The notes: generated by a model not told the origin, from the sequence alone. Counted from the first letter of the stretch, positions 7,952 to 18,065 are shown. The stretch is 64,000 nt of DNA from Glycocaulis alkaliphilus (GCF_004000605.1 NZ_CP018911.1:124001-188000); one strand, 5' to 3'. Made by a program: numbers and translations.

Positions 7952-8578
7952 TCAGCGCACCCGCCTCAGTGTCAGGTTGATCCGGCCGGGATGGAAGGGA
8001 GCAGGCAGCAGGGTGGATGTGCCGGGATAAATCCGGTCTACGCCATGGAAAAAGCGCCGCGAGGCGCCGCCGAGCACGACAACATCGCCTGAGGACAGGA
8101 CCAGCGAACGGCTGGGGCTGTTGCGCAATGGTCCGCCCAGCCGGAAGCGCGCCCGGTCGCCGAGACTTACAGACACGACGGGTGCGTCGCGCGCGTCCTC
8201 GTCGGCGTCCACATGCAGGCCAAGGCGTGAATCGGGTCCGTAAACGGTTATCAGGCAGGCCTGCGGGGGCTGATGCCAGCCCGACACCGCTGCCCACAGT
8301 TCCAGAAGCGCTGGCGGCATGGACGGCCAGGGCGCGCCGGTGACGGGATGCTCAGGTTCATAACGATAGCCCGCCTGGTCCGCCACCCAGCCCAGAGGGC
8401 CGAAATTGCTCATCTGCACACTTAAGGGCTGGCCGTTGCGCGGCATGGAAGGCCGGTAAAGCGGCGCAGCGCCGATACCGCCCAGCACACCGGCCAGCAG
8501 GCTTTCCTGTGCGGCCCTGTCGAAATAGCCCGGCAGGAGGACAAACCCGTCCGGTCCGGTGACCCGGCCAGCGTCCAT
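7952..8578 (-). CDS. alkB: AlkB-type 2-oxoglutarate/Fe(II) dioxygenase
   Basis: Oxidative demethylase for alkylated DNA or RNA bases. The 208-residue protein shows the AlkB iron ligands His122 and Asp124 (LHVDADE), His178 (RRFFHGVDR), and the 2-oxoglutarate-binding arginines in RINLTLRRV at the C terminus. The SVQMSNFGPLGWV stretch matches the nucleotide-recognition lid region. A GTG lies directly before the ATG; I chose the ATG, and GAGGG precedes both. The lipoprotein gene at 8585-9253 ends only a few bases upstream, so the two are cotranscribed, an odd pairing. No ada gene is nearby. Confidence 0.88.
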   Translation of the reverse strand: MDAGRVTGPDGFVLLPGYFDRAAQESLLAGVLGGIGAAPLYRPSMPRNGQPLSVQMSNFGPLGWVADQAGYRYEPEHPVTGAPWPSMPPALLELWAAVSGWHQPPQACLITVYGPDSRLGLHVDADEDARDAPVVSVSLGDRARFRLGGPLRNSPSRSLVLSSGDVVVLGGASRRFFHGVDRIYPGTSTLLPAPFHPGRINLTLRRVR

Positions 8579-8584
8579 CACCGC

Positions 8585-9253
8585 CTAACCCTCAATACCG
8601 GCCATGGCACGAAAGGCGGAGAGTTGGCCTTGCAAGGTCTCGTGCGCTGCCTGTGTCTGCTCGCAGTCCAGAAGAAGGCTCGAACGCAGGACAATCCTGA
8701 TATGCTCTTCCAGTCCCAGCGCCGCCTCCATATCCAGCCATGCCGGAAGGTCTTGCGGGTCCAGCTCGGCAAGACGGGCCGCTATATGCACCGCGTGGCG
8801 CTGCTCTGGTGTTTCAAGACAGTCCGCCATCAGGCCGGCCAGATCAGGTTCGGCCGCGCCTTGCCGGACCAGCATGATGATGACGGGATACTCGGTCTGC
8901 GCCGGGCCCAGCCCGTTGATGAAGGCCGCGCTGGCATAGCCGGTCTCATAGCCGCTGACGCTGGCATGCACGCGGGATGCATCACGATAGACGCCTCCGA
9001 CGACGGGCATGACACGGCGCGTTTCGCTACGCCCGTCGAGAGAAAACCGGCCCTGCGCATCCGTCATCGACGCCGGGCTTGCGGTCAGGGCTTCAAAACG
9101 CACCTGCGCGCCCTGCACTGGCGTTAGCGTACCGGCATCCACCACCAGACCTTGCGTATCGGGCGCCAGCACATGCTCGCGCTCAATGATGCAGGCCGTC
9201 AGGGCGAGTGATAGCAGGGCGATAAGGCAGGCGCGTAGGGGGATCGTCTTCAT
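8585..9253 (-). CDS. Lipoprotein with carboxypeptidase-regulatory-like domain
   Basis: A 222-residue predicted lipoprotein (signal ending LALTAC). Residues about 33-125 look like a carboxypeptidase-regulatory-like beta sandwich: VVDAGTLTPVQGAQVRFE, TDAQGRFSLDG, then SGYETGYASA. The C-terminal 90 residues are helical and unassigned. It is the first gene of a pair with alkB. Function is unknown; such domains usually mediate envelope protein interactions. Confidence 0.65.
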   Translation of the reverse strand: MKTIPLRACLIALLSLALTACIIEREHVLAPDTQGLVVDAGTLTPVQGAQVRFEALTASPASMTDAQGRFSLDGRSETRRVMPVVGGVYRDASRVHASVSGYETGYASAAFINGLGPAQTEYPVIIMLVRQGAAEPDLAGLMADCLETPEQRHAVHIAARLAELDPQDLPAWLDMEAALGLEEHIRIVLRSSLLLDCEQTQAAHETLQGQLSAFRAMAGIEG

Positions 9254-9368
9254 GTCAGCCTCCTGACGGCTGGGTGCAGCTCAACTCCTGCCACACACTC
9301 AATCAGCATTTGGACCGCGCCGGAAGCCGGGCCAGTATGGATGTCAGGCAAGAAGGGGGCGAGGGCCT

Positions 9369-9716
9369 ATGGCGCTGTTCATCCTGCAACTGGTCCACAC
9401 CATTGTCTGGGTGGTGTCGGTGGCCATGGTGATAGCGCTCGCGGCCTATGTGCTGACCGGGCGGTTTGAGCGGCTTGTTCCATGGGCGCTCGGTTTCCCG
9501 GTCCTCATTTTCATCGGCATCCTCATCAATGGTGAGTGCATACTGCAGAGCTGGGCACGCGAGCTTTCCGGCATCGAGGAGGGCTGGGCGCGTGACATTC
9601 TCTTCCTGCCGGAGCCGGTTGCGCGCGCGACCATGCCGGTTTGCGTGCCCGCTTTTGCTGTTATCGGCGGCGCTGCGGCCTGGCGCTGGTGGAAAGCGGC
9701 AGCAAATAAGGCGTAA
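9369..9716 (+). CDS. Small inner-membrane protein of unknown function
   Basis: A 115-residue hydrophobic protein with about three membrane segments (residues about 3-30, 36-54 and 90-108). A short polar loop contains GECILQSWARELSGIEEGWARD. No family is recognised. It lies alone before dnaK and after a divergent lipoprotein gene. Real coding is supported by a GAGGG sequence before the ATG and by its hydrophobic-loop-hydrophobic design. Confidence 0.6.
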   Translation: MALFILQLVHTIVWVVSVAMVIALAAYVLTGRFERLVPWALGFPVLIFIGILINGECILQSWARELSGIEEGWARDILFLPEPVARATMPVCVPAFAVIGGAAAWRWWKAAANKA

Positions 9717-9722
9717 CACACC

Positions 9723-9751
9723 CTTGCGGCTTCGCCCCCGCCTCCCTAAAT
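9723..9751 (+). promoter_or_regulatory. Possible heat-shock (sigma32) promoter of dnaK
   Basis: CTTGCGG (9723-9729) and CCCTAAAT (9744-9751) are separated by 14 bases, resembling the RpoH pattern CTTGAAA/CCCCATNT. It would give a leader of about 160 bases before dnaK. The match is partial, so the call is tentative. Confidence 0.4.
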
Positions 9752-9916
9752 CGCCCCGTATCAAGAGGGGTTATTTCCTGACCGCCTCAAAGGGTTAAAG
9801 CAAGACCAGAGAAGAAACCTGCACGGGGGGCGGATGACCGGCGAGCCGCCGCAAACGCTTTTAAAGGTTTACGGACCGCGCACCCCGCCCTGCCAAAAAG
9901 TGGAGAGAATGAGACT

Positions 9917-11833
9917 ATGAGCAAAGTTATCGGTATCGACCTTGGCACCACCAATTCGTGTGTCGCGGTCATGGAAGGCGGCCAGGCCCGCGTCATCGAG
10001 AACACCGAAGGCGCGCGCACCACGCCGTCTGTCGTCGCGTTCACCGAAGACGGCGAGCGCCTGATCGGTCAGCCCGCGCGCCGTCAGGCCGTGACCAATC
10101 CGGAGCAGACCTTCTTTGCCATCAAGCGCCTGATTGGCCGCAACATGAACGACCCGACGGTCAAGAAGGACGCCGCCATGGTGCCCTACAAGATCGTTCC
10201 GGGTGATAATGGCGATGCCTGGGTTGAGGGGCGCGACAAGAAATACGCGCCGGCGGAGATTTCCGCCTTCATCCTGCAGAAAATGAAAGAGACCGCTGAA
10301 AGCTATCTTGGCGAAAAGGTGGAAAAGGCCGTCATCACGGTCCCGGCCTACTTCAACGACGCCCAGCGTCAGGCCACCAAGGATGCCGGCAGAATTGCCG
10401 GTCTTGAAGTGCTGCGCATCATCAACGAGCCGACAGCCGCCGCGCTCGCCTATGGCCTCGACAAGTCCGACCAGTCCAAAACCATTGCTGTCTACGACCT
10501 TGGCGGCGGCACGTTCGACATCTCCATCCTGGAGATCGGTGACGGTGTGTTCGAGGTGAAGGCCACCAATGGCGATACCTTCCTTGGCGGTGAAGATTTC
10601 GACATGCGCATTGTCGATTACCTTGCCGACGAGTTCAAAAAGGAAAACGGGATTGACCTGCGCAAGGACAAGCTCGCCCTGCAACGCCTGAAGGAAGAGG
10701 CTGAGAAAGCCAAGAAGGAGCTGTCCAGCGCGGCTTCCTACGAGGTGAACCTGCCCTTCATCACGGCGGACGCCTCCGGCCCGAAACACCTCAATCTGAA
10801 ACTTTCCCGCGCCAAGCTGGAAGCGCTCGTTGAAGACCTCATCAAGCGCACGATCGAGCCGTGCAAGGCGGCGCTGAAGGATTCGGGCCTCTCCACCGGC
10901 CAGATCGACGAAATCGTGCTGGTCGGCGGCATGACCCGCATGCCCAAAGTGCAGGAAGCCGTGAAAGCCTTCTTTGGCAAGGAGCCCCATCGCGGTGTGA
11001 ACCCCGATGAAGTCGTCGCCATGGGCGCGGCCATTCAGGCCGGCGTGCTGCAGGGCGATGTGAAGGACGTGCTGCTGCTCGACGTGACCCCGCTTTCGCT
11101 GGGCATCGAGACGCTGGGCGGCGTGTTCACCCGCCTCATAGACCGCAACACGACCATCCCGACCAAGAAGAGCCAGACCTTCTCCACCGCTGATGACAAT
11201 CAGACCGCTGTGACGATCCGCTGCTTCCAGGGCGAGCGGGAAATGGCCGCCGACAACAAGCTGCTCGGCCAGTTTGATCTCGTTGGCATTCCGCCCGCCC
11301 CGCGCGGCATGCCGCAGATCGAGGTGACGTTCGATATCGACGCCAACGGCATCGTGAACGTCTCCGCGAAGGATCAGGCAACCGGCAAGGAACAGGCGAT
11401 CCGCATCCAGGCCTCCGGCGGTCTTTCCGACGCTGACATCGAGAAAATGGTGAAGGACGCCGAAGCCAACGCGGAAGCCGACAAGCAGCGCCGCGCGCTG
11501 GCCGAGGCCCGCAATAATGCCGAGGCTCTGGTCCACCAGACCGAGAAGCAGCTTGAAGAGTTTGGCGACAAGGTATCGGCGGAAGACAAATCCTCCATCG
11601 AGACCGCCATTGCCGAGCTGAAAGAGGTCAAGGATGGCGAAGACGTGGAAGCCATCCAGCAGAAGACGCAAGCTGTCCTGCAGGCGGCCATGAAGCTGGG
11701 TGAAGCCATGTACGCCCAGCAGCAATCGGCTGGCGGTGATGATGGCGGCTCCGACAACACCCCGGACGGGGATGATGTGGTCGATGCCGAGTTCACCGAA
11801 GTGGACGGCGACGACAAGAAGAAAAGCGCCTGA
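9917..11833 (+). CDS. dnaK: Molecular chaperone DnaK (Hsp70)
   Basis: ATP-dependent chaperone for nascent and stress-unfolded proteins. The 638-residue protein has the ATPase domain with [11 protein letters not shown] (5-15), [32 protein letters not shown] and VGGMTRMP, the linker [15 protein letters not shown], the substrate-binding domain, and a lid ending in an acidic [17 protein letters not shown] tail, typical of proteobacterial DnaK. GGAGA precedes the ATG. A terminator hairpin separates it from dnaJ, so dnaJ probably receives only part of its transcription. Confidence 0.98.
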   Translation: MSKVIGIDLGTTNSCVAVMEGGQARVIENTEGARTTPSVVAFTEDGERLIGQPARRQAVTNPEQTFFAIKRLIGRNMNDPTVKKDAAMVPYKIVPGDNGDAWVEGRDKKYAPAEISAFILQKMKETAESYLGEKVEKAVITVPAYFNDAQRQATKDAGRIAGLEVLRIINEPTAAALAYGLDKSDQSKTIAVYDLGGGTFDISILEIGDGVFEVKATNGDTFLGGEDFDMRIVDYLADEFKKENGIDLRKDKLALQRLKEEAEKAKKELSSAASYEVNLPFITADASGPKHLNLKLSRAKLEALVEDLIKRTIEPCKAALKDSGLSTGQIDEIVLVGGMTRMPKVQEAVKAFFGKEPHRGVNPDEVVAMGAAIQAGVLQGDVKDVLLLDVTPLSLGIETLGGVFTRLIDRNTTIPTKKSQTFSTADDNQTAVTIRCFQGEREMAADNKLLGQFDLVGIPPAPRGMPQIEVTFDIDANGIVNVSAKDQATGKEQAIRIQASGGLSDADIEKMVKDAEANAEADKQRRALAEARNNAEALVHQTEKQLEEFGDKVSAEDKSSIETAIAELKEVKDGEDVEAIQQKTQAVLQAAMKLGEAMYAQQQSAGGDDGGSDNTPDGDDVVDAEFTEVDGDDKKKSA

Positions 11834-11854
11834 TAACGGCGCGCAGACGCTGAC

Positions 11855-11888
11855 AGCCCCGGCTCCTTGATGCGGGCCGGGGCTTTTA
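11855..11888 (+). terminator. Intrinsic terminator between dnaK and dnaJ
   Basis: A 9 bp GC-rich stem (AGCCCCGGC, 11855-11863; GCCGGGGCT, 11876-11884) followed by a short U run. It lies 38 bases before dnaJ, so it could attenuate read-through and lower DnaJ relative to DnaK. Confidence 0.75.
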
Positions 11889-11921
11889 CCTGATACCAGC
11901 AAGCATTCAGACCGGCGGATC

Positions 11922-13103
11922 ATGGCCAAGCGCGATTATTATGAAATCCTGGGTGTTGAACGCACCGCCGATGCAGGTGCGATCAAGAGCGCCTATCGCA
12001 AGCTCGCCATGCAATTCCACCCTGACCGCAATCCGGGTGATGCGGAAGCCGAAGCCAAGTTCAAGGAAGTGGGCGAGGCCTACGCCATCCTCTCGGACGC
12101 TGACAAGCGCGCCGCCTATGACCGTATGGGCCATGCCGCCTTCCAGAATGGCGGGGCGGGCGCGGGCGGTCCCTTCGGTCCGGGCGGGTTTGGCGGCGCA
12201 GCCGACTTTGCCGACATTTTCGAGCAGGTGTTCGGCGATGCGTTTGCCGGGCGTGGCGGCGGGCGCAGACGCGCCGGACCGGCGCGTGGCTCTGACCTGC
12301 GTTATGACATGGAAATCTCGCTGGAAGAGGCGTTCAACGGCAAGGATGCCAAGATACGCGTCCCCACCACCGTCTCCTGCGGCCATTGCGAGGGATCGGG
12401 CGCCGAACCCGGCTCCAAGATCATCACCTGCGAGACCTGTAACGGGGCGGGGCGTATCCGCCGCACCCAGGGCTTCTTCACCATGGAGCAGACCTGCCCC
12501 ACCTGTGGCGGGCGCGGCCAGTACGTCGAAACGCCCTGCCGGGAATGCGACGGCGTAGGCCGGGTGCGCAAGAATCGCGAGCTGCAGGTGCAGGTGCCGC
12601 CGGGCGTCGAGGATGGCATGCGCATCCGTCTTGCCGGCGAAGGCGAGGCGGGCGGGCGTGGCGGTCCGCCGGGCGATCTCTACATCTTCATTTCGGTGAA
12701 GCCACACGACATTTTCGAGCGTGACGGACCCAATCTCTATTGCCGCGCGACCGTGCCCATGGTCACAGCGGCGCTGGGCGGCGAGATACAGGCCCCCACA
12801 ATCGAGGGCGGGCGCGCTGAAATGCACATTCCCGCCGGCTCCCAGACCGGGCGGCGCATGCGCCTCAAAGGCAAGGGCATGGCGCGCCTCAAAGGCGGCG
12901 GCGCGCGCGGCGACATGTTTGTCGAACTGTTCGTCGAGACCCCGCAAAAGCTTTGCGAACGCCAGAAAGAGCTCTTGCGCGAGTTCTGTGAGCTTTCCGG
13001 CGATGGCTGCAATCCCGACAGCGACGGTTTCTTCAAGAAGGTCAAGCGCTTCTGGGATGATGTGCGCGGCGAGGATGAAGCGCGCCCCGGCGCCGGGCAC
13101 TGA
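11922..13103 (+). CDS. dnaJ: Chaperone DnaJ (Hsp40)
   Basis: Co-chaperone that stimulates DnaK ATP hydrolysis and delivers substrates. The 393 residues contain an N-terminal J domain with the HPD motif (FHPDRNPGD), a Gly/Phe-rich linker (about 75-125), four zinc-binding CxxCxGxG repeats ([32 protein letters not shown]) and the C-terminal substrate-binding domains. The length is typical of type I DnaJ. It follows dnaK by 88 bases with a terminator hairpin in between. Confidence 0.97.
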   Translation: MAKRDYYEILGVERTADAGAIKSAYRKLAMQFHPDRNPGDAEAEAKFKEVGEAYAILSDADKRAAYDRMGHAAFQNGGAGAGGPFGPGGFGGAADFADIFEQVFGDAFAGRGGGRRRAGPARGSDLRYDMEISLEEAFNGKDAKIRVPTTVSCGHCEGSGAEPGSKIITCETCNGAGRIRRTQGFFTMEQTCPTCGGRGQYVETPCRECDGVGRVRKNRELQVQVPPGVEDGMRIRLAGEGEAGGRGGPPGDLYIFISVKPHDIFERDGPNLYCRATVPMVTAALGGEIQAPTIEGGRAEMHIPAGSQTGRRMRLKGKGMARLKGGGARGDMFVELFVETPQKLCERQKELLREFCELSGDGCNPDSDGFFKKVKRFWDDVRGEDEARPGAGH

Positions 13104-13166
13104 CACCCGCGTTCACCCCCTGCTAACCGAATAGGCCTGCTATGACAGGCTTGATGGCGGGCGGGA

Positions 13167-14006
13167 GTGAAAGCAGTGACGATAGCACCGGGTAAGGTTC
13201 TCAAGATTGCGGTTCTGGGCGCGTCAGGACGGCTTGGCCGCCTGATCATGGCCGAAATCATGCGCCGCCCCGATATGGAGCTGGTGGCGGGCGTTGTGCG
13301 CCACGATTCGGTGATGCTGGGCGCGGATCTCGGCGAACTGGCGGAAACCTCCCTGGCCGGTATCGAAACCAGCGTGTCCATGCGCGATGCCGCAGACGCG
13401 GCCGATCTGGTGATCGATGTCTCTGCGCCGCAGGCCAGCGCTGCCTTTGCCCGCCAGATCACCGAGCGGGGCGGGCCGCCTTTCGTGTGCGGCGTTACAG
13501 GACTTGGCGCTGACGACATGGCAGCGCTCGAAGCAGCGGCGCAGTCAGTGCCGGTGCTCTACGCCCGTAATTTCTCTCTTGGAGCCGCGGTCATGCGATG
13601 GCTGACGGCTGAAGCCGCCCGCCTTATGCCTGCAGAGCAGTTCGATCTGGAGATCGTCGAGACGCATCACCGCCGCAAGGTGGATGCGCCGTCAGGCACC
13701 GCGCTCGCCATTGGCGAGGCGGCCGCACAAGCGCGCGGACTGGAGCTTGGGACGCAGGCGATTTTCGACCGTCCGCGTCAGGGCGCCGCCCGCCCTGTCG
13801 GCGCGATAGGGTTCTCGGCCATTCGCGGCGGCGGCGCGATTGGCGAGCACTCGGCCCTGTTCCTGGGCGCGTTCGAGGAGCTGGAAGTCCGCCACCGCGC
13901 CAATGACCGCTTCATCTTCGCACGCGGCGCGATTGAGGCAGGCAAATGGCTAACCGGCCAGAAGCCGGGCTTTTACGGCATCGAGGATGTGCTGGGGCTG
14001 AACTGA
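13167..14006 (+). CDS. dapB: 4-hydroxy-tetrahydrodipicolinate reductase
   Basis: NAD(P)H-dependent reductase of lysine and diaminopimelate biosynthesis. The 279-residue protein has the dinucleotide motif GASGRLG (18-24), the CGVTGLG segment, and the catalytic ETHHRRKVDAPSGTAL motif with His166/His167 and Lys170. The start is a GTG at 13167; a second in-frame GTG lies three codons later. It is only two bases away from the end of polA on the opposite strand, so the two genes converge with no room for a separate terminator. Confidence 0.96.
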   Translation: MKAVTIAPGKVLKIAVLGASGRLGRLIMAEIMRRPDMELVAGVVRHDSVMLGADLGELAETSLAGIETSVSMRDAADAADLVIDVSAPQASAAFARQITERGGPPFVCGVTGLGADDMAALEAAAQSVPVLYARNFSLGAAVMRWLTAEAARLMPAEQFDLEIVETHHRRKVDAPSGTALAIGEAAAQARGLELGTQAIFDRPRQGAARPVGAIGFSAIRGGGAIGEHSALFLGAFEELEVRHRANDRFIFARGAIEAGKWLTGQKPGFYGIEDVLGLN

Positions 14007-14008
14007 CC

Positions 14009-16783
14009 CTAATGCGCCTGCCCCCAGGTGAGGGCGGCCTTGGCCTCTACCACCAGCGGGACGGAGAGATCGACCGCGGGCAGGGCCGCCTTGCCCATCA
14101 CGTCCTGCACCAGCGGGATCAGCGCGCCGGCCTCATCCTCAGGGCATTCAAACACCAGCTCGTCATGCACCTGAAGGAGCATGCGCGCTTTCAGGCCCGC
14201 CTCTTCAATAGCCGCGTCCATGCGCGCCATGGCGCGCCGGATGATGTCAGCCGCTGAGCCCTGAATGGGCGCGTTGATGGCCTGACGCTCGGCGAACTGG
14301 CGCATTTGCGGGTTCTTGTCGCGAATGCCGGGGAAGTGGCAGCGCCGCCCGAACACGGTCTCGATATAGCCCTTCTCCCGCGCGGTCTCCTTCATCGCGT
14401 CCATATAGGCGGCGATGCCGGGAAACTTCTCGAAATAGGCCTCGATATAGGCTTTCGCCTCATCGCGCTTGATGCCGAGATTATTGGCCAGGCCAAAGGC
14501 GGAAATCCCGTAAATAATGCCAAAATTGATGGCCTTGGCCTTGCGGCGGGTCATCGGGTCCATCTGGTCGAGCGGCACGCCGAACATTTCGGACGCCGTC
14601 ATGGCGTGAATGTCATGGCCCGCCTTGAAGGCATCTTTCAAAGCGTCGACCCCGGCAATATGGGCCAACAGCCTGAGCTCGATCTGGGAATAGTCAGCCG
14701 CCACCAGCACATGGCCTTTCTCGGCCACGAAGGCTTCCCGGATCAGGCGGCCTTCCTCGGTACGGATCGGAATGTTCTGCAAATTGGGGTCAGAGCTGGA
14801 AAGCCGCCCCGTCGTCGTTGCCGCCAGCGAGAAGGATGTATGTACCCGGCCGGTATCGGGGTTGATCGCGGCTTTGAGCGCATCGGAATAGGTTGATTTC
14901 AGCTTGGCAAACTGCCGCCAGGTCAGCAGCGCGCGCGGCAAAGCATGGCCGTCATTGGCCAGCTCTTCGAGGACGCTGGCGTCCGTGGACCAGGCGCCGG
15001 TCTTGGTCTTCTTGCCGCCGGGCAGGCCCATATCACCAAAGATGATGTCGCCGATCTGTTTGGGGCTTCCCAGATTGAAGCGTGTGCCTGCGGCTTCAAA
15101 CGCTTCTTCCTCGGCCTGCGCCATGCGCTGGGCGAACTCCGAAGACAGCCTTGAGAGCTGGGCGACATCGACCTTGATGCCATTGAGCTCCATGCGTGCC
15201 AGCACGGCGGGCATGGGCCGTTCCAGCGTCTCATAGACAGTCGCCAGCCCTTTGCCGGCCAGACCCGGCTTTAAAAGCTCATAGAGGCGCAGCGTGATGT
15301 CGGCGTCCTCGGCGGCATATTCTGTGGCGCGCTTAAGATCGATCTCGCCGAAAGATTTCTGGTTTTTGCCTGTGCCCGCCACCTCCTTGAAGGCGACCGG
15401 CTTGTGGCCGAGATGCAGCTCGGAGAGCTCGTCCATGCCGTGCCCGTGCAGGCCCGCCTCCTGCACATAGGAGATCAGCATAGTGTCATCGACCGGGGCC
15501 ATATTGATGCCCTGACGGGCGAGTACCGCCAGATCATATTTGATGTTCTGGCCGACTTTCAGGACCGCCCTGTCTTCCAGCAGTGGTTTTAGGAGCCCGA
15601 TGGCCTGCGCCATCTCGATCTGCTGAGGTCTCCCCCCGCCATCGGCAAGGTCCCCGCCTAAGTGAGCCAACGGGATATAGCAGGCTTCGCCCGGCTTTAC
15701 CGCGATGGAAATGCCAACCAGCCCGGCGGCCGTCGCTGACAGCGCATCGGTCTCCGTATCGACCGCGATGACGCGCATGCGCTTTGCCCTGGCGATCCAG
15801 TCCTGCAAGGCCTCTGCCGTCTGCACGCATTGATAGCCGGAGCGGTCCACGGGCGCGGTGGCATCGCCGGTCTCGTCGGCAGGCCCAGCCCCCAGCGCCT
15901 CCTCCACCCGCCGCGTGATGGTGCGGAACTCCATGGAGCGCAAAAAGGCGATCAGCTTTTCGCCGTCCGGGTCCGCTGCGCCGAAACCCTCCAGTGGATC
16001 AGGCGTTTCGATGTCGTCTTTCAGCGTAACCAGCAGCTTGGAGATGCGCGCATTCTCCGCATTCTCGATCAGCTTGGTGCGCCGTGCGGGCTGCTTGATC
16101 TCCTCTGCCCTTGCAAGAAGGGTTTCAAGATCACCATACGTGTTGATGAGTTCAGCCGCCGTCTTGATGCCGATGCCCGGCACGCCCGGCACATTGTCCA
16201 CGCTGTCGCCAGCGAGCGCCTGCACGTCGATCACCCGCTCCGGACCAACGCCGAACTTCTCGCGCACTTCGGCATCGCCAATCCGGCGCACCTTCATCGG
16301 GTCCAGCAGCGTCACCTGGTCATTGACCAGCTGCATCAGATCCTTGTCCGACGACGCGATGGTGACGCGCGCGCCCTTTTCGGCGGCCTGGCGGGCATAG
16401 GTGGCAATCAGGTCGTCGGCCTCAAACCCGTCCATCTCGATTGAGGGCAGGTCAAACGCCTTGGTGGCATCGCGGATGATCGCGAACTGCGGGCGCAGAT
16501 CCTCGGGCGGTTCGGGGCGGTGGGCCTTGTATTCAGGATAAAGATCATTGCGGAAGGTCTTGGCCGAATGATCGAAAATCACGGCCAGATGCGTCGGCTG
16601 ATCCTCGCCCTTGAGGTCCTCCAGCAGCTTCCACAGCATGTTGCAGAAACCCTGCACCGCGCCGACCGGCGTGCCGTCAGAGCGCGTCAGCGGCGGCAGG
16701 GCGTGATAGGCGCGGAAGATATAGCCCGACCCGTCCACCAGATAGACATGGGAGTCCTTGGTAACGGGGCGTGTCGTGGCCAT
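14009..16783 (-). CDS. polA: DNA polymerase I
   Basis: Repair and Okazaki-fragment polymerase. The 924-residue protein has the N-terminal 5'-3' exonuclease (YLVDGSGYIFRAYHALPP; SSDKDLMQLV; GVPGIGIKTAAELI). The 3'-5' proofreading domain looks intact (VDTETDAL, NIKYDLAVL, YAAEDADIT). The polymerase domain has AADYSQIELRLLAHI, RRKAKAINFGIIYG and QVHDELVFE. I chose the ATG at 16783, preceded by AAGGA, rather than an upstream in-frame codon with a low-complexity arginine-rich extension. It converges on dapB. Confidence 0.97.
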   Translation of the reverse strand: MATTRPVTKDSHVYLVDGSGYIFRAYHALPPLTRSDGTPVGAVQGFCNMLWKLLEDLKGEDQPTHLAVIFDHSAKTFRNDLYPEYKAHRPEPPEDLRPQFAIIRDATKAFDLPSIEMDGFEADDLIATYARQAAEKGARVTIASSDKDLMQLVNDQVTLLDPMKVRRIGDAEVREKFGVGPERVIDVQALAGDSVDNVPGVPGIGIKTAAELINTYGDLETLLARAEEIKQPARRTKLIENAENARISKLLVTLKDDIETPDPLEGFGAADPDGEKLIAFLRSMEFRTITRRVEEALGAGPADETGDATAPVDRSGYQCVQTAEALQDWIARAKRMRVIAVDTETDALSATAAGLVGISIAVKPGEACYIPLAHLGGDLADGGGRPQQIEMAQAIGLLKPLLEDRAVLKVGQNIKYDLAVLARQGINMAPVDDTMLISYVQEAGLHGHGMDELSELHLGHKPVAFKEVAGTGKNQKSFGEIDLKRATEYAAEDADITLRLYELLKPGLAGKGLATVYETLERPMPAVLARMELNGIKVDVAQLSRLSSEFAQRMAQAEEEAFEAAGTRFNLGSPKQIGDIIFGDMGLPGGKKTKTGAWSTDASVLEELANDGHALPRALLTWRQFAKLKSTYSDALKAAINPDTGRVHTSFSLAATTTGRLSSSDPNLQNIPIRTEEGRLIREAFVAEKGHVLVAADYSQIELRLLAHIAGVDALKDAFKAGHDIHAMTASEMFGVPLDQMDPMTRRKAKAINFGIIYGISAFGLANNLGIKRDEAKAYIEAYFEKFPGIAAYMDAMKETAREKGYIETVFGRRCHFPGIRDKNPQMRQFAERQAINAPIQGSAADIIRRAMARMDAAIEEAGLKARMLLQVHDELVFECPEDEAGALIPLVQDVMGKAALPAVDLSVPLVVEAKAALTWGQAH

Positions 16784-16870
16784 GGGATGCGTCCTTGGGA
16801 AGCGGGCGAGGGAGTATCGAGGGCGCAAACTAGGCCCGCTTCGAGATCGGGGCAATCAGGCGGGGTCAGG

Positions 16871-17392
16871 TCACTCCGCGATTCCCCAGCCCTCAAGGCA
16901 AGGAGCACTCTCCTCATCGGGGGTGGCAGCGCGCACAAAGTTGATTTGCATTTCATCCAGCTCCCAGCACGGCTCGCCTGTCAGCGGCGGTTCGTCCGGG
17001 TTGTGGAAGAAGCGGATGGACCAGCGGTGCAGGGCCACCTGACTGGCCACTTCGATGCGCGGCATACGCGCGGCGGCTTCGAGCGCAGGAGGATATATCT
17101 CCCCCGACCAGTGGGAGCGCATATACCCGTCACGCAAGCGGCCGAAATCGATCAGGTCCGGTTCCACCAGCCCTTCAGCACGCCGCCTCTCGGCGTTGGC
17201 GATCCAGCAATCGATGGCCGCGACATTCCCCCGCATGCCGTCTTCAAACGAGCCGCCATCAACGCCAAACCAGGGCTCGCACGCCACGAGCGGGTCGAGT
17301 GCAGATGCACTGCCGTCGCTACCGGCGGGCGCGGGGTTGCCGCATGCCGATATGGCAAGGCAAGCAACGAGGATCGAAAGCCGTCTGTTCAC
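16871..17392 (-). CDS. Small lipoprotein ending in CLEGWGIAE (unknown family, copy 2)
   Basis: A 173-residue predicted lipoprotein (LAISAC lipobox) with a GTG start that overlaps the TGA of the upstream paralogue by four bases. The C-terminal third has EPCWELDEMQINFVRAATPDEESAPCLEGWGIAE spread over residues 140-173, nearly the same as in its neighbour. A pair of mature-domain cysteines is shared, suggesting a disulfide. I recognise no family. The tandem arrangement and translational coupling suggest the two products act together. Confidence 0.7.
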   Translation of the reverse strand: MNRRLSILVACLAISACGNPAPAGSDGSASALDPLVACEPWFGVDGGSFEDGMRGNVAAIDCWIANAERRRAEGLVEPDLIDFGRLRDGYMRSHWSGEIYPPALEAAARMPRIEVASQVALHRWSIRFFHNPDEPPLTGEPCWELDEMQINFVRAATPDEESAPCLEGWGIAE

Positions 17393-17913
17393 TCTTCAAT
17401 CCCCCAGCCCTCAAGGCAGGGGGCGGTATCATCATCGGGGATCGCCACCCGGACCAGTTCGAGCTGGATGTCGTTCAGCTCCCAGCACGGGCCATCAGGC
17501 AGTAACCGTTCGGCGGGGCCAGAGGCCGTCCGCAGCAGGTGGCCATGATAGGCCACTTCACCGGCCACCGTGTCGCGCGGCAGGCTCCGGGCAGCAGCCA
17601 GGGCGCGCTCATCGCGCTCGCCGCTGATCTGCCAGCGGCGGTAGCTGGAGCGCAGCCTCGCGCGGTCTGCGCCATCAAAACCGGGGGAAAGCAGCAAATG
17701 CCGCTCTTCTCGGGCTATTTCACAGTTCGTGGCCCCCAGATCGCCAGCAAGCGCTGCATCCATCATGCCGGTCCTGTCCGTCCAGTCTGAGCAGGCGGCA
17801 TCCAGCCGGTTCGCCACGGCCTGAATATCCGGTGTTCTTTCAGGATCCGGCGCATGGTCACCGCAAGCGGACACCGCCAGACCCAAGATCAGCGCTGGAA
17901 GCCATTTTCTCAA
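17389..17913 (-). CDS. Small lipoprotein ending in CLEGWGIEE (unknown family, copy 1)
   Basis: A 174-residue predicted lipoprotein (LAVSAC lipobox). The start codon is TTG at 17913, supported by GGAGGA seven bases upstream. The C-terminal region (PCWELNDIQLELVRV, then APCLEGWGIEE) matches the coupled paralogue at 16871-17392, while the N-terminal halves have diverged strongly. Both copies keep a tryptophan-containing CWEL motif and the terminal CLEGWGI motif. Function is unknown. Confidence 0.7.
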   Translation of the reverse strand: MRKWLPALILGLAVSACGDHAPDPERTPDIQAVANRLDAACSDWTDRTGMMDAALAGDLGATNCEIAREERHLLLSPGFDGADRARLRSSYRRWQISGERDERALAAARSLPRDTVAGEVAYHGHLLRTASGPAERLLPDGPCWELNDIQLELVRVAIPDDDTAPCLEGWGIEE

Positions 17914-18065
17914 ACCGTTATCCTCCCCCGAAGACTGCTCCGCTCATGAAACCAGACCCCGCAACCTAGAGGCCATTGGCGCAAAAGCGAAACCAGCTCT
18001 CGCCACCGCCACCCCACTGCCCCGCGCGCTTTGCGATGCCTTGCGGCGGCGCTAATCCACACGCC

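Noticed and set aside
9869-11929. Very long open frame on the minus strand across dnaK
   Set aside because: It mirrors dnaK codons; the translation has no family features and dnaK is certain. GC-rich codon bias makes such antisense frames long.
11907-13106. Long minus-strand frame across dnaJ
   Set aside because: Antisense shadow of the certain dnaJ gene, without a recognisable product.
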